This document shows positions 1 to 6,716 of a DNA stretch of 9,670 bases, in pieces. Both the position numbers and the translations under genes were made by a program. The notes below the pieces were generated by a model, which worked only from the letters and a program-made list of their open reading frames with translations, had not been told where the DNA came from and did not search any database. The stretch's first letter is position 1; every line of letters starts with the position of its first letter. This DNA is from an uncultured Ruminococcus sp. (GTDB taxonomy: Bacteria; Bacillota; Clostridia; Oscillospirales; Acutalibacteraceae): contig CADCOF010000160.1 in assembly GCA_902802975.1 (NCBI GenBank), positions 1-9,670 on the forward strand. The letters run 5' to 3'.

Positions 1-102
1 CAGGCTATAAAGCTAGCGGCATGCTGCCGCACCCAATTCGCGCTCAAACTTTACTTATAACGCAAAACAAGGCTCGCGCCCAAACATCAGGCTATAAAGC
101 TA
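1..102. repeat. 15-nt direct repeat CAGGCTATAAAGCTA with 87-bp period
   Basis: CAGGCTATAAAGCTA occurs at 1-15 and again at 88-102, identical. The second copy is enclosed by AAACAT (82-87) and ATGTTT (103-108), which can pair as a hairpin arm just beyond the hemW stop codon. The first copy touches the window edge, so a longer tandem array could continue to the left. No gene is seen in 1-112. Confidence 0.7.
16..50 (+). repeat. 35-nt hairpin-plus-tail repeat, copy 1
   Basis: A perfect 6-bp stem GCGGCA/TGCCGC with triloop TGC (16-30) is followed by the 20-nt tail ACCCAATTCGCGCTCAAACT. Copy 2 at 2454-2488 has the same layout and a tail that differs at one base. The copy lies downstream of hemW. 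It resembles REP/BIME-type intergenic palindromes, but no known family name is claimed. Confidence 0.75.
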
Positions 103-112
103 ATGTTTGTAT

Positions 113-1243
113 TTAGTTGGTGTGCGAACTGCCCGCGGGTGCAACCCGCTGCAACCCGCAAATTAGTTCTGATATGATTGTGTTTGAAACTAAAAAGCCG
201 TTTGTGGTTAAGCATATTGAATCGTTCAAAATTTTTACATATCCATGCTTTTCAAAACGTCTTGCACATGAGATCAGATTTTCCGGCACCGGCTCGCCGT
301 AACGCTTTTCATAATCGTGATATCGAAGTCCTTCGTTCAATCTCAGCGCAAGCGATATATATTCCTCTTGCCCGCCGCCCTCTCCGTCGGGAATAATTAC
401 GCCCTTGTAATAATTATCTATCGATCGCGGACAATATGATCTCCTTCCGTCAATAAACGAGTGCGCCGCGGGTCCCAGTCCAAGATATTCCTCACATCGC
501 CAGTATTTCAGATTATGACGGCTCTCGTATCCGATTTGTGAAAAATTTGATATTTCATACTGATGATAGCCACACTCCGAAAGCTTTTGTACGGTAAACT
601 CATACATTTTGCAGACTGTATCTTCATCGGGCAGATTCAGAGTCGGGCGCATTTTATAGTAAGGAGTACCCTCCTCAATCGTCAGCATATATGCGGAAAT
701 ATGCCGCGCCCCCATTTCTTTGCACATGTCTATACTGCTGCCCAGACTTTCCATCGTCTGGCGGCTTATTCCAATCATCAGATCAAGCGACAAATTTGTT
801 ATGCCTTCACAGCGTATTTTCTCGGCGGCGTTCTGTGCGTCTTTCAGAGTGTGCCGTCTTCCAAGTATCCGCAGCTCATTGTCATTTGCGGACTGCAGCC
901 CCATCGACACACGATTTAATCCATATGATCGGAGCTTTTCAAAATCAAGCTGCATTGCCGATCTTGGATTCACTTCCATTGTGCATTCTTTCGCTTGTCC
1001 AAATGACTCAGACGCGGTATTAAGTATTTCGCATAGCCTTTCGGTTCCCAGAATACCGGGTGTGCCGCCTCCAAGATATATCGTATCCGCAGAATAAGCC
1101 GACGCATATGAACGAAGTTTATCGCATGTAAATTTTGTATAGCGATTCATCATTTCCTCGTTCGCCGTAAGCGAGTAAAAATCACAGTACGGACATTTTC
1201 CGCTGCAAAATGGAATATGTATATACAGACCGATATTTTTCAA
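113..1243 (-). CDS. hemW: HemW, radical-SAM heme chaperone (HemN-like family)
   Basis: HemW binds heme and a [4Fe-4S] cluster and is thought to deliver heme to respiratory proteins. It is often mislabelled as oxygen-independent coproporphyrinogen oxidase (HemN). Seen here: the radical-SAM CxxxCxxC motif in IHIPFCSGKCPYCDFYS (Cys13, 17 and 20 from the TTG start), the SAM-binding GGGTP at about residues 58-62, and the HemW hallmarks YEISNF and HNLKYW. Length is 376 aa, normal for HemW. Start choice: the longest frame opens with GTG at 1252, but that codon overlaps the Shine-Dalgarno AGAGG (1252-1256). TTG at 1241-1243 is 8 nt beyond it and gives MKNIGLYIHIPFC, the usual family N-terminus. The last roughly 15 residues (CGLQRVAPAGSSHTN) come largely from a repeat (see 115-149) and do not look like family sequence. 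Assignment is sure; HemW rather than HemN is inferred from the short N-terminus before the Cys motif. Confidence 0.95.
   Translation of the reverse strand: MKNIGLYIHIPFCSGKCPYCDFYSLTANEEMMNRYTKFTCDKLRSYASAYSADTIYLGGGTPGILGTERLCEILNTASESFGQAKECTMEVNPRSAMQLDFEKLRSYGLNRVSMGLQSANDNELRILGRRHTLKDAQNAAEKIRCEGITNLSLDLMIGISRQTMESLGSSIDMCKEMGARHISAYMLTIEEGTPYYKMRPTLNLPDEDTVCKMYEFTVQKLSECGYHQYEISNFSQIGYESRHNLKYWRCEEYLGLGPAAHSFIDGRRSYCPRSIDNYYKGVIIPDGEGGGQEEYISLALRLNEGLRYHDYEKRYGEPVPENLISCARRFEKHGYVKILNDSICLTTNGFLVSNTIISELICGLQRVAPAGSSHTN
115..149 (-). repeat. 35-nt hairpin-plus-tail repeat, copy 3 (inverted), inside the hemW 3' end
   Basis: Read on the minus strand, this has stem GCGGGT/ACCCGC with triloop TGC (135-149), then a 20-nt tail GGGCAGTTCGCACACCAACT. 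Layout and length equal copies 1 and 2; the tail matches copy 2 at 14 of 20 positions, including an uninterrupted CAGTTCGC. Relative to copy 1 the fifth and sixth base pairs are changed on both sides so that pairing is kept. It supplies the last 11 sense codons of hemW (RVAPAGSSHTN) and the first base of the TAA stop. Confidence 0.6.
140..159. repeat. Tandem 10-mer TGCAACCCGC x2 in the hemW C-terminal codons
   Basis: Two perfect copies of TGCAACCCGC stand head to tail at 140-149 and 150-159. They lie inside the hemW frame and overlap the stem of repeat copy 3. The unit is not a multiple of three. Confidence 0.85.
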
Positions 1244-1277
1244 AAAACACACCTCTGATTATCCGAAAAATGGGGAC

Positions 1278-1305
1278 GGGCAGAAGTACAAAAATACTTC
1301 TGCCC
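1278..1305 (-). terminator. Perfect 11-bp hairpin in the hemW leader, terminator-like
   Basis: GGGCAGAAGTA (1278-1288) and TACTTCTGCCC (1295-1305) pair perfectly around a 6-nt loop. On the minus strand the stem is followed, after GTCCCCA, by TTTTT, giving a partial intrinsic-terminator look 35 nt before the hemW TTG start. On the plus strand no T run follows. It may be an attenuator or a mobile palindromic repeat; which of these is not settled by the sequence. Confidence 0.5.
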
Positions 1306-1354
1306 AGTTTGGAAGGTATATGAAAATTAGTAGAACGCTGTTTTAACTTTGCTC

Positions 1355-1360
1355 ATTATA
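1355..1360 (-). promoter_or_regulatory. Candidate -10 box (TATAAT) for hemW
   Basis: The minus strand reads a perfect TATAAT at 1360-1355, about 112 nt upstream of the hemW start, in a very AT-rich stretch. No good -35 lies at 17 nt (ATGAAT there, 3 of 6). If used, the transcript would carry the 1278-1305 hairpin in its leader. Confidence 0.35.
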
Positions 1361-1439
1361 CTATATATTTATTACGAATTCATGAACAAATAGAAAATTC
1401 TAAAACGATTTATAAATTTTGTCGCAGTTAACTATATTA

Positions 1440-1468
1440 TTGAAATTATACAATCAAATCTGTTCAAT
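1440..1468 (+). promoter_or_regulatory. Weak candidate promoter for the S1-domain gene
   Basis: TTGAAA (1440-1445) and TTCAAT (1463-1468) are 17 nt apart and match the sigma-70/sigma-A consensus at about 4 of 6 positions each. They sit about 65-90 nt upstream of the ATG at 1532. AT-rich background makes chance matches likely. Confidence 0.25.
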
Positions 1469-1531
1469 ACGAATAATACATCTCTATAGCTGCATATATA
1501 TTCCATACCGAACAAGAAAGGAATGGCGAAA

Positions 1532-2446
1532 ATGACAGAATTTTTCCCGGAAGGAATATTATTGAACACTTCGGAAAATAAAGCAGCCACAAGCAGCCTT
1601 GCTGCGCTTTATGAAGCTATGTATAAACAGAAAATCCTGGAAGGACGCGCTGTTATGTGCAGCAAAGAACATGACCTGATTGTAGACCTCGGGGGAATAC
1701 GCGGTGTTATTCCGCGTGAAGAAGGCGCGCTTGGAATTCGGGAGGGTTATGTGCGCGACATTGCTGTGATAACGAGAGTAAACCGTCCTGTCAGCTTTGT
1801 TGTAACTGATATTTCGGACAATAAGAATGTGCGTCTGTCTCGGCGTCTGGCGCAGCAGCTATGCAGTGATAATTATATAAGCAGGCTTGTTCCGGGTGAT
1901 ATAATCAACGCAAGAATAACTCATTTTGAAAGCTTCGGCGCGTTTGCGGATATCGGCTGCGGAACAGCGGCACTTTTGCCCATATCAAACATGTCTGTAT
2001 CGAGGATAAACCACCCATCGGAAAGATTTTCTGTCGGCGAAGACATAAAAGCTATTGTTAGCAGCACCGAAAACGGCAGAATTTGCTTAAGCCACAAAGA
2101 ACTGCTTGGAACATGGGAAGAAAACGCTAGCCGATTTGAGATAGGGCAAACAGTCACCGGCGTTATCCGCAGCATTGAAAGCTACGGTGCTTTTGTGGAA
2201 CTTACGCCGAATCTTGCCGGGCTTGCGGAGCTTAAGAGCGGAATTCGTGTCGGTATGCAGGTAAGTGTTTACATCAAAAATATTATTCCCGAAAAGATGA
2301 AAGTTAAACTGATAATCATAGATTCATTCGAATCAGAAACAAATAAGCCTCAGAATACAGGATATTTTTTCACAGGAACAAAAATAAACAGATTTACGTA
2401 TTCGCCGGAATGCTGCAGCAGAGTTATCGAAACAGTATTCATTTAA
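1532..2446 (+). CDS. S1-domain RNA-binding protein (three S1 repeats)
   Basis: This is a cytoplasmic protein built mainly of S1 (OB-fold) RNA-binding domains, related to ribosomal protein S1 but only 304 aa long. Seen: a degenerate first S1 domain at about 35-105 (VDLGGIRGVIPREE). A classical second domain follows at about 121-190 (ARITHFESFGAFADIG, then LLPISNMS and ICLSHKEL). The third is at about 203-263 (GVIRSIESYGAFVEL, then LAGLAEL). The C-terminal tail (about 265-304) is not S1-like and ends in FTYSPECCSRVIETVF, which resembles tails I recall from clostridial S1-like proteins (memory, not checked). Start choice: the frame also has ATG at 1523, but the Shine-Dalgarno AAAGGA (1517-1522) abuts it. 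ATG at 1532 has the ideal 9-nt spacing. It is the only plus-strand gene here, divergent from hemW and convergent with ilvD. Its exact role (translation, RNA stability) cannot be told from sequence, and it should not be called rpsA without more evidence. Confidence 0.88.
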   Translation: MTEFFPEGILLNTSENKAATSSLAALYEAMYKQKILEGRAVMCSKEHDLIVDLGGIRGVIPREEGALGIREGYVRDIAVITRVNRPVSFVVTDISDNKNVRLSRRLAQQLCSDNYISRLVPGDIINARITHFESFGAFADIGCGTAALLPISNMSVSRINHPSERFSVGEDIKAIVSSTENGRICLSHKELLGTWEENASRFEIGQTVTGVIRSIESYGAFVELTPNLAGLAELKSGIRVGMQVSVYIKNIIPEKMKVKLIIIDSFESETNKPQNTGYFFTGTKINRFTYSPECCSRVIETVFI

Positions 2447-2453
2447 CGGGCGG

Positions 2454-2488
2454 GCGGCGGGGCGCCGCACCCAGTTCGCGCTCAAACT
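2454..2488 (+). repeat. 35-nt hairpin-plus-tail repeat, copy 2
   Basis: Stem GCGGCG/CGCCGC with triloop GGG (2454-2468), then the tail ACCCAGTTCGCGCTCAAACT. It begins 7 nt after the stop codon of the S1-domain gene, in the convergent spacer with ilvD. The sixth pair is G-C where copy 1 has A-T. Further downstream, both copies 1 and 2 carry a looser shared stretch around CGCGCC (75-80 and 2514-2519), so the full repeat may be longer. Confidence 0.75.
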
Positions 2489-2510
2489 ATATGCAAATCC
2501 AAACTATAAG

Positions 2511-2542
2511 ACCCGCGCCTAACTCAATTGTTTGACGCGGGT
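2511..2542. terminator. GC-rich hairpin between convergent S1 gene and ilvD
   Basis: ACCCGCG (2511-2517) pairs with CGCGGGT (2536-2542), with an inner TCAA/TTGA (2524-2527, 2532-2535). It lies 65 nt past the S1 gene stop and 92 nt past the ilvD stop. It could end transcription from both sides, but neither side has a clean T run, so this is tentative. Confidence 0.4.
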
Positions 2543-2577
2543 GATATTCCTATTTGTGGTTATATAACACTGTTTAA

Positions 2578-2631
2578 GTTTTGAGAGTGGAGTATGGGAA
2601 TCATGTTACCATAAAACTCAAAACTCAAAAC
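2578..2631. repeat. Inverted repeat just downstream of ilvD, with GTGGAGT-family motif
   Basis: GTTTTGAG (2578-2585) pairs with CTCAAAAC (2624-2631; a second overlapping copy is at 2617-2624), with an inner TATGG/CCATA (2593-2597, 2609-2613). The left arm contains TTGAGAGTGGAGT (2581-2593), identical to 9466-9478 upstream of leuB. It begins 3 nt past the ilvD stop and would fold in the 3' end of the ilvD message. Confidence 0.6.
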
Positions 2632-2633
2632 CA

Positions 2634-4307
2634 CTAAAGTTCCTCACAGCTCTTCATAATTGCACCCTTTGAAGATGTGCTTACAAGCTTTGCATAACGC
2701 GCAAGCCAGCCCGTTGTGATTCTCGGCTTATGAGGTACATAATTTGCTTTTCTCTGTGCAAGCACTTCATCGGAAACCTCAAGGTTGATAGACGCGTTCG
2801 GGATATCAATGCTGATGATGTCGCCCTCTTCTATGAGTCCGATCTCGCCGCCGTCAGCTGCTTCCGGACAAACATGTCCGATAGACGCGCCTCTCGACGC
2901 ACCCGAAAAACGTCCGTCTGTGATCAAAGCAACAGTTTTATCAAGCTTCATGCCGGCAAGCGCACTGGTTGGATTGAGCATTTCTCTCATACCGGGGCCG
3001 CCCTTCGGTCCTTCATAGCGGATAACAACTACATCGCCGTCCACGATCTTTGAATTGTAGATCGCCTTAATTGCATCGTCCTCACTGTCGAAAACTCTTG
3101 CGGGACCTTTGTGAACGAGCATTTCCGGCGCAACCGCACTTCTCTTTACAACGCAGCCATCCTTTGCAATGTTGCCCCAAAGAATCTGAATGCCGCCCGT
3201 TTCGCTGTATGGCGCGTCAATAGTTCTGATTGAATTTGTATCTTTAACATATGCGCCTGCGATATTCTCCCCTACGGTCTTGCCTGTAGCCGTGATGAGA
3301 GTCAAATCGAGCAGACCCTTCTTTGCAAGTTCCGACTGAACAGCCGGAACGCCGCCCGCTGCATTAAGGTCCTGCATATGCGTCGGACCGGCGGGAGCCA
3401 AGTGGCAGAGGTTCGGAGTTTTCTCGCTCATCTCGTTAAACAGCTTCAGGTCGAGCTTTACGCCCGCCTCGTTTGCAATGGCAAGAAGGTGGAGAACCGA
3501 ATTTGACGAGCAGCCGAGTGCCATATCGCACGCAAGCGCGTTGCGAACGGATTTTTCGTTGATGATATCTCTCGCCTTGATGTCTTTCTCGACAAGATTC
3601 ATGATAGCCATGCCGGCATGCTTTGCAAGGTCAATACGCGCACCCGAAACAGCGGGGATTGTACCGTTGCCGGGAAGAGCGATACCGAGAGACTCACACA
3701 AACAGTTCATGCTGTTTGCGGTGTACATTCCGGCGCAGGAGCCGCAGCCGGGACATACGCCGTGTTCGCACTCTGTAAGCTTTGCCTCGTCGATTATTCC
3801 TGCCTTGTACGCGCCTACTGCCTCGAACATCTTGGACAGCGACACTTCCTGATTGTCATATGTTCCGGCAAGCATCGGACCGCCCGAGCAAACCACTGCG
3901 GGAATATTCAATCTGACCGCACCCATTACCATGCCGGGCACGATCTTGTCGCAGTTCGGAATGAGTACAAGTCCGTCAAAAGCGTGAGCCTGTGCCATTG
4001 TCTCAACGGAATCCGCAATAAGCTCTCGTGAGGGCAGCGAATACTTCATGCCCAAATGACCCATTGCAATACCGTCGCATACGCCGATAGCGGGAACCAT
4101 GATCGGTGTGCCGCCTGCCATTCTGACGCCTGCCTTTACAGCCTCTGCGATCTTGTCCAGATGAATATGACCGGGAACTATCTCGCTGTGTGCCGACACA
4201 ACGCCGATAAGCGGTCTGTCAAGCTCTTCCTTTGTATATCCCATAGCGTAGAACAAGCTTCTGTTCGGCGCACGCTCTACACCCTTTGTTACGTTATCAC
4301 TTCTCAT
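2634..4307 (-). CDS. ilvD: Dihydroxy-acid dehydratase IlvD
   Basis: This enzyme dehydrates 2,3-dihydroxyisovalerate and 2,3-dihydroxy-3-methylvalerate to the 2-oxo acid precursors of valine and isoleucine, the shared third step of the pathway. It is an iron-sulfur, Mg-dependent enzyme of the IlvD/Edd family. Seen: VPGHIHL at about 44-50, [10 protein letters not shown] with Cys77, [10 protein letters not shown] with Cys119, and the Cys-rich [19 protein letters not shown] starting near Cys185. The C-terminal part has [21 protein letters not shown], the family active-site region. Length 557 aa matches the family. ATG start at 4305-4307 is preceded by a GGGAG Shine-Dalgarno. It is last in the run: 27 bp after ilvN, so probably co-transcribed, and its stop (TAG at 2634-2636) is followed by an inverted repeat and a GC-rich hairpin. 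No truncation or missing core motif was noticed. Confidence 0.97.
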   Translation of the reverse strand: MRSDNVTKGVERAPNRSLFYAMGYTKEELDRPLIGVVSAHSEIVPGHIHLDKIAEAVKAGVRMAGGTPIMVPAIGVCDGIAMGHLGMKYSLPSRELIADSVETMAQAHAFDGLVLIPNCDKIVPGMVMGAVRLNIPAVVCSGGPMLAGTYDNQEVSLSKMFEAVGAYKAGIIDEAKLTECEHGVCPGCGSCAGMYTANSMNCLCESLGIALPGNGTIPAVSGARIDLAKHAGMAIMNLVEKDIKARDIINEKSVRNALACDMALGCSSNSVLHLLAIANEAGVKLDLKLFNEMSEKTPNLCHLAPAGPTHMQDLNAAGGVPAVQSELAKKGLLDLTLITATGKTVGENIAGAYVKDTNSIRTIDAPYSETGGIQILWGNIAKDGCVVKRSAVAPEMLVHKGPARVFDSEDDAIKAIYNSKIVDGDVVVIRYEGPKGGPGMREMLNPTSALAGMKLDKTVALITDGRFSGASRGASIGHVCPEAADGGEIGLIEEGDIISIDIPNASINLEVSDEVLAQRKANYVPHKPRITTGWLARYAKLVSTSSKGAIMKSCEEL

Positions 4308-4334
4308 GTTAACACATCTCCCAATGAGTATATA

Positions 4335-4832
4335 TTATTTTGTCAGGCGAACCTTGCCTCTCTGCAATGCGGTCGCACCTGTGCGGCACATCTCGAGAAT
4401 AGTATACGGTTTCAAGTTCTCGATATACGAATCAAGCTTGATCGGCTTTCCGGTAAGCTCAAATACTATACTGCCATCCGAAACATCTATTATCTTTGCT
4501 TTGAAAATAGATGAGATCTCCAGCAATTTGCTTCTGATGTGTTCGTTGCACGCAACCTTTACAAGCAACAGCTCACGAATAAGGCTGTCGTTCGGATCTA
4601 TCTCGTACATTCCTTCATACTCATAAAGCTTCTTTGTCTGATTAACGATCTGCTTGATCTCTTCCTCATCGCCGGTAAGACCTATCGTAACACGCGACAA
4701 AGTGTTGTCATTTGTTGCCGATACAGTAAGGCTGTCGATATTAAAGCCCCTTTGACGGAAAAGAGATGCAATTCTCGTCAGAACGCCCTCGTGGTTATCC
4801 ACAAGAATGCTCAAATATGTTTTCTTTTTCAC
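4335..4832 (-). CDS. ilvN: Acetolactate synthase small (regulatory) subunit IlvN
   Basis: This is the regulatory subunit of acetohydroxyacid synthase. It binds the IlvB catalytic subunit, raises its activity and, in the family, gives valine feedback inhibition. Seen: an N-terminal ACT domain (about residues 4-78) with ILVDNHEGVLTRIASLFRQR followed by GFNIDSLTV, the family signature, then a C-terminal IlvN/IlvH domain including ELTGKPIKLDSYIENLKPY and RTGATALQRG. Length 165 aa is typical of full-length IlvH/IlvN types. The start is GTG at 4830-4832, well supported by AGGAGG 9 nt upstream, which sits directly after the ilvB stop codon. The 14-bp ilvB-ilvN gap suggests coupled translation and equal stoichiometry of the two subunits. 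Whether the valine site works cannot be judged from sequence reading alone. The common alternative symbol is ilvH. Confidence 0.96.
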   Translation of the reverse strand: MKKKTYLSILVDNHEGVLTRIASLFRQRGFNIDSLTVSATNDNTLSRVTIGLTGDEEEIKQIVNQTKKLYEYEGMYEIDPNDSLIRELLLVKVACNEHIRSKLLEISSIFKAKIIDVSDGSIVFELTGKPIKLDSYIENLKPYTILEMCRTGATALQRGKVRLTK

Positions 4833-4846
4833 TCGAACACGCCTCC

Positions 4847-6505
4847 TTACTCGTAAATAATATCGTCAACAGTGCCGCCGCCCGGAATCATAGGCAATAC
4901 GCGCTCGTCCTTATCGATAAGGCACTCTATCCAAACGGGACCTGTACACTTCATAGCTTCGTCAAGCGCAGCCCTGAACTCATCAGCCGTTCTGCATGAA
5001 AAACCCTTCGCGCCGAAGCCCTCAGCTACCTTGACATAGTTTGTCTTTCTGCAGGGGTCTGTTGAGGAATACCTCTTTCCGTAGAACATCGTCTGCCACT
5101 GTCTTACCATACCGAGAACCTCGTTGTTAACGCATACGGAAATAACGGGTACCTCGTAAGAAACTGCGGTGCAAGCCTCGTTCATGTTCATGTGGAAAGA
5201 GCCGTCGCCCGTGATATGGAAAACGTGATCCTTGCCGGTACCGATCGCTGCGCCGATAGCTGCGCCATAGCCGTAGCCCATCGTACCGAGACCTGCGGAG
5301 GTGAGGAAGTTTTCGGACTTAACATGATGCAGATACTGAGCCGCCCACATCTGATGCTGACCAACGTCAGTAACGAACAGACCGTCCTCGCCGGCTGTTT
5401 CGCTGATGATATCCATGATCTCTTTCGGGTGAAGTTTTCCGCCGCCCGTTGAATACGGAACGTCTCTTCTCATCGAATTAAGCTCGTTAAACCACTCGTC
5501 ATGAGTAGTTGTCTCGATAAGCGATTCCATTTCGCCGAGAACTTTCTCAGCGTCACCGATAACATGATAATCGGTCTTAACGTTCTTATCGATCTCGCTC
5601 TGATCGATATCTATCTGAATGATTGTAGCTTTCTTAGCAAATTTTGAAGGAGTCAGCGCAACTCTGTCGGAGAAACGGCTGCCTATAGCAATAACAACGT
5701 CAGCCTCATTGAGTGCGCGGTTTGCCACAACAGAGCCGTGCATTCCTGCCATGCCGAGGTTCTCCTTCATATCCCAGCGCAGAACACCTACTGCCATGAG
5801 CGTGTGTGCCGCGGGAATGTTGGCTTTTTCGATGATCCTCTTGAGTATCTTGTCGGCATTTGAATTTTTTATGCCGCCGCCGAAAAGAATAGCGGGCTTC
5901 TTTGCGTTATTGATTACCTTTGCGATTTCTTCAAGGTTATCGCCGGAATAGCTCATCTGGCGATCAGGAATCTGCTTCGGCTCGGGAGTATATTCACACA
6001 TTGCAGCTGTAACGTCCTTAGGAATATCAACAAGAACCGGACCGGGTCTGCCGCTGATAGCGATTTTGAACGCTTTGCGGAGAGTATCCGCGAGGTCTTC
6101 AACTTTGCGAACAATAAAATTATGCTTTGTGATAGGCATAGTAACGCCCGCAATGTAGATTTCCTGGAAACTGTCGCGTCCGATAAGCGAGTTGGGAACA
6201 TTAGCGGTGATCGCAACCATGGGAACGCTGTCCATATACGCCGTTGCGATACCTGTAACGAGATTTGTCGAGCCGGGACCGCTTGTTGCGAGAACTACGC
6301 CTGTCTTGCCGGTAGCTCTTGCGTAACCGTCCGCTGCATGTGACGCACCCTGCTCATGGGCTGTCATAATATGAGTAATCTTATCGCTGTTATTATACAG
6401 AGCGTCGTAAACATTCAGAATTGTTCCGCCCGGATAACCGAAAACTACATCAACTTCGTTTTCGAGCAGAACGTTTACAACGATCTGTGAACCGTTAATA
6501 TTCAT
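4847..6505 (-). CDS. ilvB: Acetolactate synthase large (catalytic) subunit IlvB
   Basis: This ThDP-dependent enzyme condenses pyruvate with pyruvate (to 2-acetolactate) or with 2-oxobutanoate (to 2-aceto-2-hydroxybutanoate). It is the first common step of valine, leucine and isoleucine synthesis. Seen: the N-terminal pyrimidine-binding domain with GYPGGTILNVYDAL and the catalytic glutamate Glu51 in AHEQGASHAADGYARATGK. The central FAD-type domain has FGGGI and AIGSRFSDRV. The C-terminal ThDP/Mg motif starts at GDG (433-435) and ends at NN (460-461), followed by LGMVRQWQ with the conserved Trp470. Length 552 aa is normal. The segment after the catalytic region reads ITANVP where many homologues have ITGQVP; I treat this as lineage variation. 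ATG start with AAAGGA upstream. A 211-bp spacer separates it from ridA, so it may have its own promoter, but I see no convincing -35/-10 pair. Confidence 0.97.
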   Translation of the reverse strand: MNINGSQIVVNVLLENEVDVVFGYPGGTILNVYDALYNNSDKITHIMTAHEQGASHAADGYARATGKTGVVLATSGPGSTNLVTGIATAYMDSVPMVAITANVPNSLIGRDSFQEIYIAGVTMPITKHNFIVRKVEDLADTLRKAFKIAISGRPGPVLVDIPKDVTAAMCEYTPEPKQIPDRQMSYSGDNLEEIAKVINNAKKPAILFGGGIKNSNADKILKRIIEKANIPAAHTLMAVGVLRWDMKENLGMAGMHGSVVANRALNEADVVIAIGSRFSDRVALTPSKFAKKATIIQIDIDQSEIDKNVKTDYHVIGDAEKVLGEMESLIETTTHDEWFNELNSMRRDVPYSTGGGKLHPKEIMDIISETAGEDGLFVTDVGQHQMWAAQYLHHVKSENFLTSAGLGTMGYGYGAAIGAAIGTGKDHVFHITGDGSFHMNMNEACTAVSYEVPVISVCVNNEVLGMVRQWQTMFYGKRYSSTDPCRKTNYVKVAEGFGAKGFSCRTADEFRAALDEAMKCTGPVWIECLIDKDERVLPMIPGGGTVDDIIYE

Positions 6506-6530
6506 TTATAATCAGTCCTTTCCATCATAA

Positions 6531-6691
6531 TTAGTGTGGAGTTTTTAGAGTGGAGTGTGGAGTTGTGTTGCCTATAGTTCAACACTCACTTTTATTAATC
6601 AAATAGTATTATTTAGATAATGTCTAAATTACTAAAGCTTTGAGCTTTACGCTTTTAGCTAATTAATTCCACTTTCAACTTTCCACTTTAA
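6531..6691. repeat. 161-bp inverted-repeat element in the ridA-ilvB spacer
   Basis: The left end has TTA, GTGGA, 9 nt, GTGGA (from 6531). The right end, read on the minus strand from 6691, has TTA, GTGGA, 9 nt, GTGGA with the same spacing, so the ends are imperfect terminal inverted repeats. Inside are a 12-bp stem (TAGTA...TACTA enclosing ATTTAGA/TCTAAAT, 6604-6634, 2-nt bulge) and a hairpin AAAGCT-TTG-AGCTTT (6634-6648) that shares one base with it. No ORF is apparent inside. It fills most of the 211-bp gap and looks like a small non-coding inserted element. Confidence 0.55.
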
Positions 6692-6716
6692 ATATCAAGC
6701 TTAAACAACCGAAATC

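Noticed and set aside
1..160. CRISPR array from the direct repeats
   Set aside because: Only two 15-nt copies 87 bp apart, with no regular repeat-spacer pattern and no cas genes.
5953..6216. Minus-strand open frame of 87 codons inside ilvB
   Set aside because: Out of frame with intact ilvB and without a recognisable domain; no sign of a frameshift in ilvB.
6506..6716. A dedicated promoter for ilvBND
   Set aside because: Several AT-rich partial matches exist on the minus strand, but none combines a good -35 and -10 at 16-18 nt.
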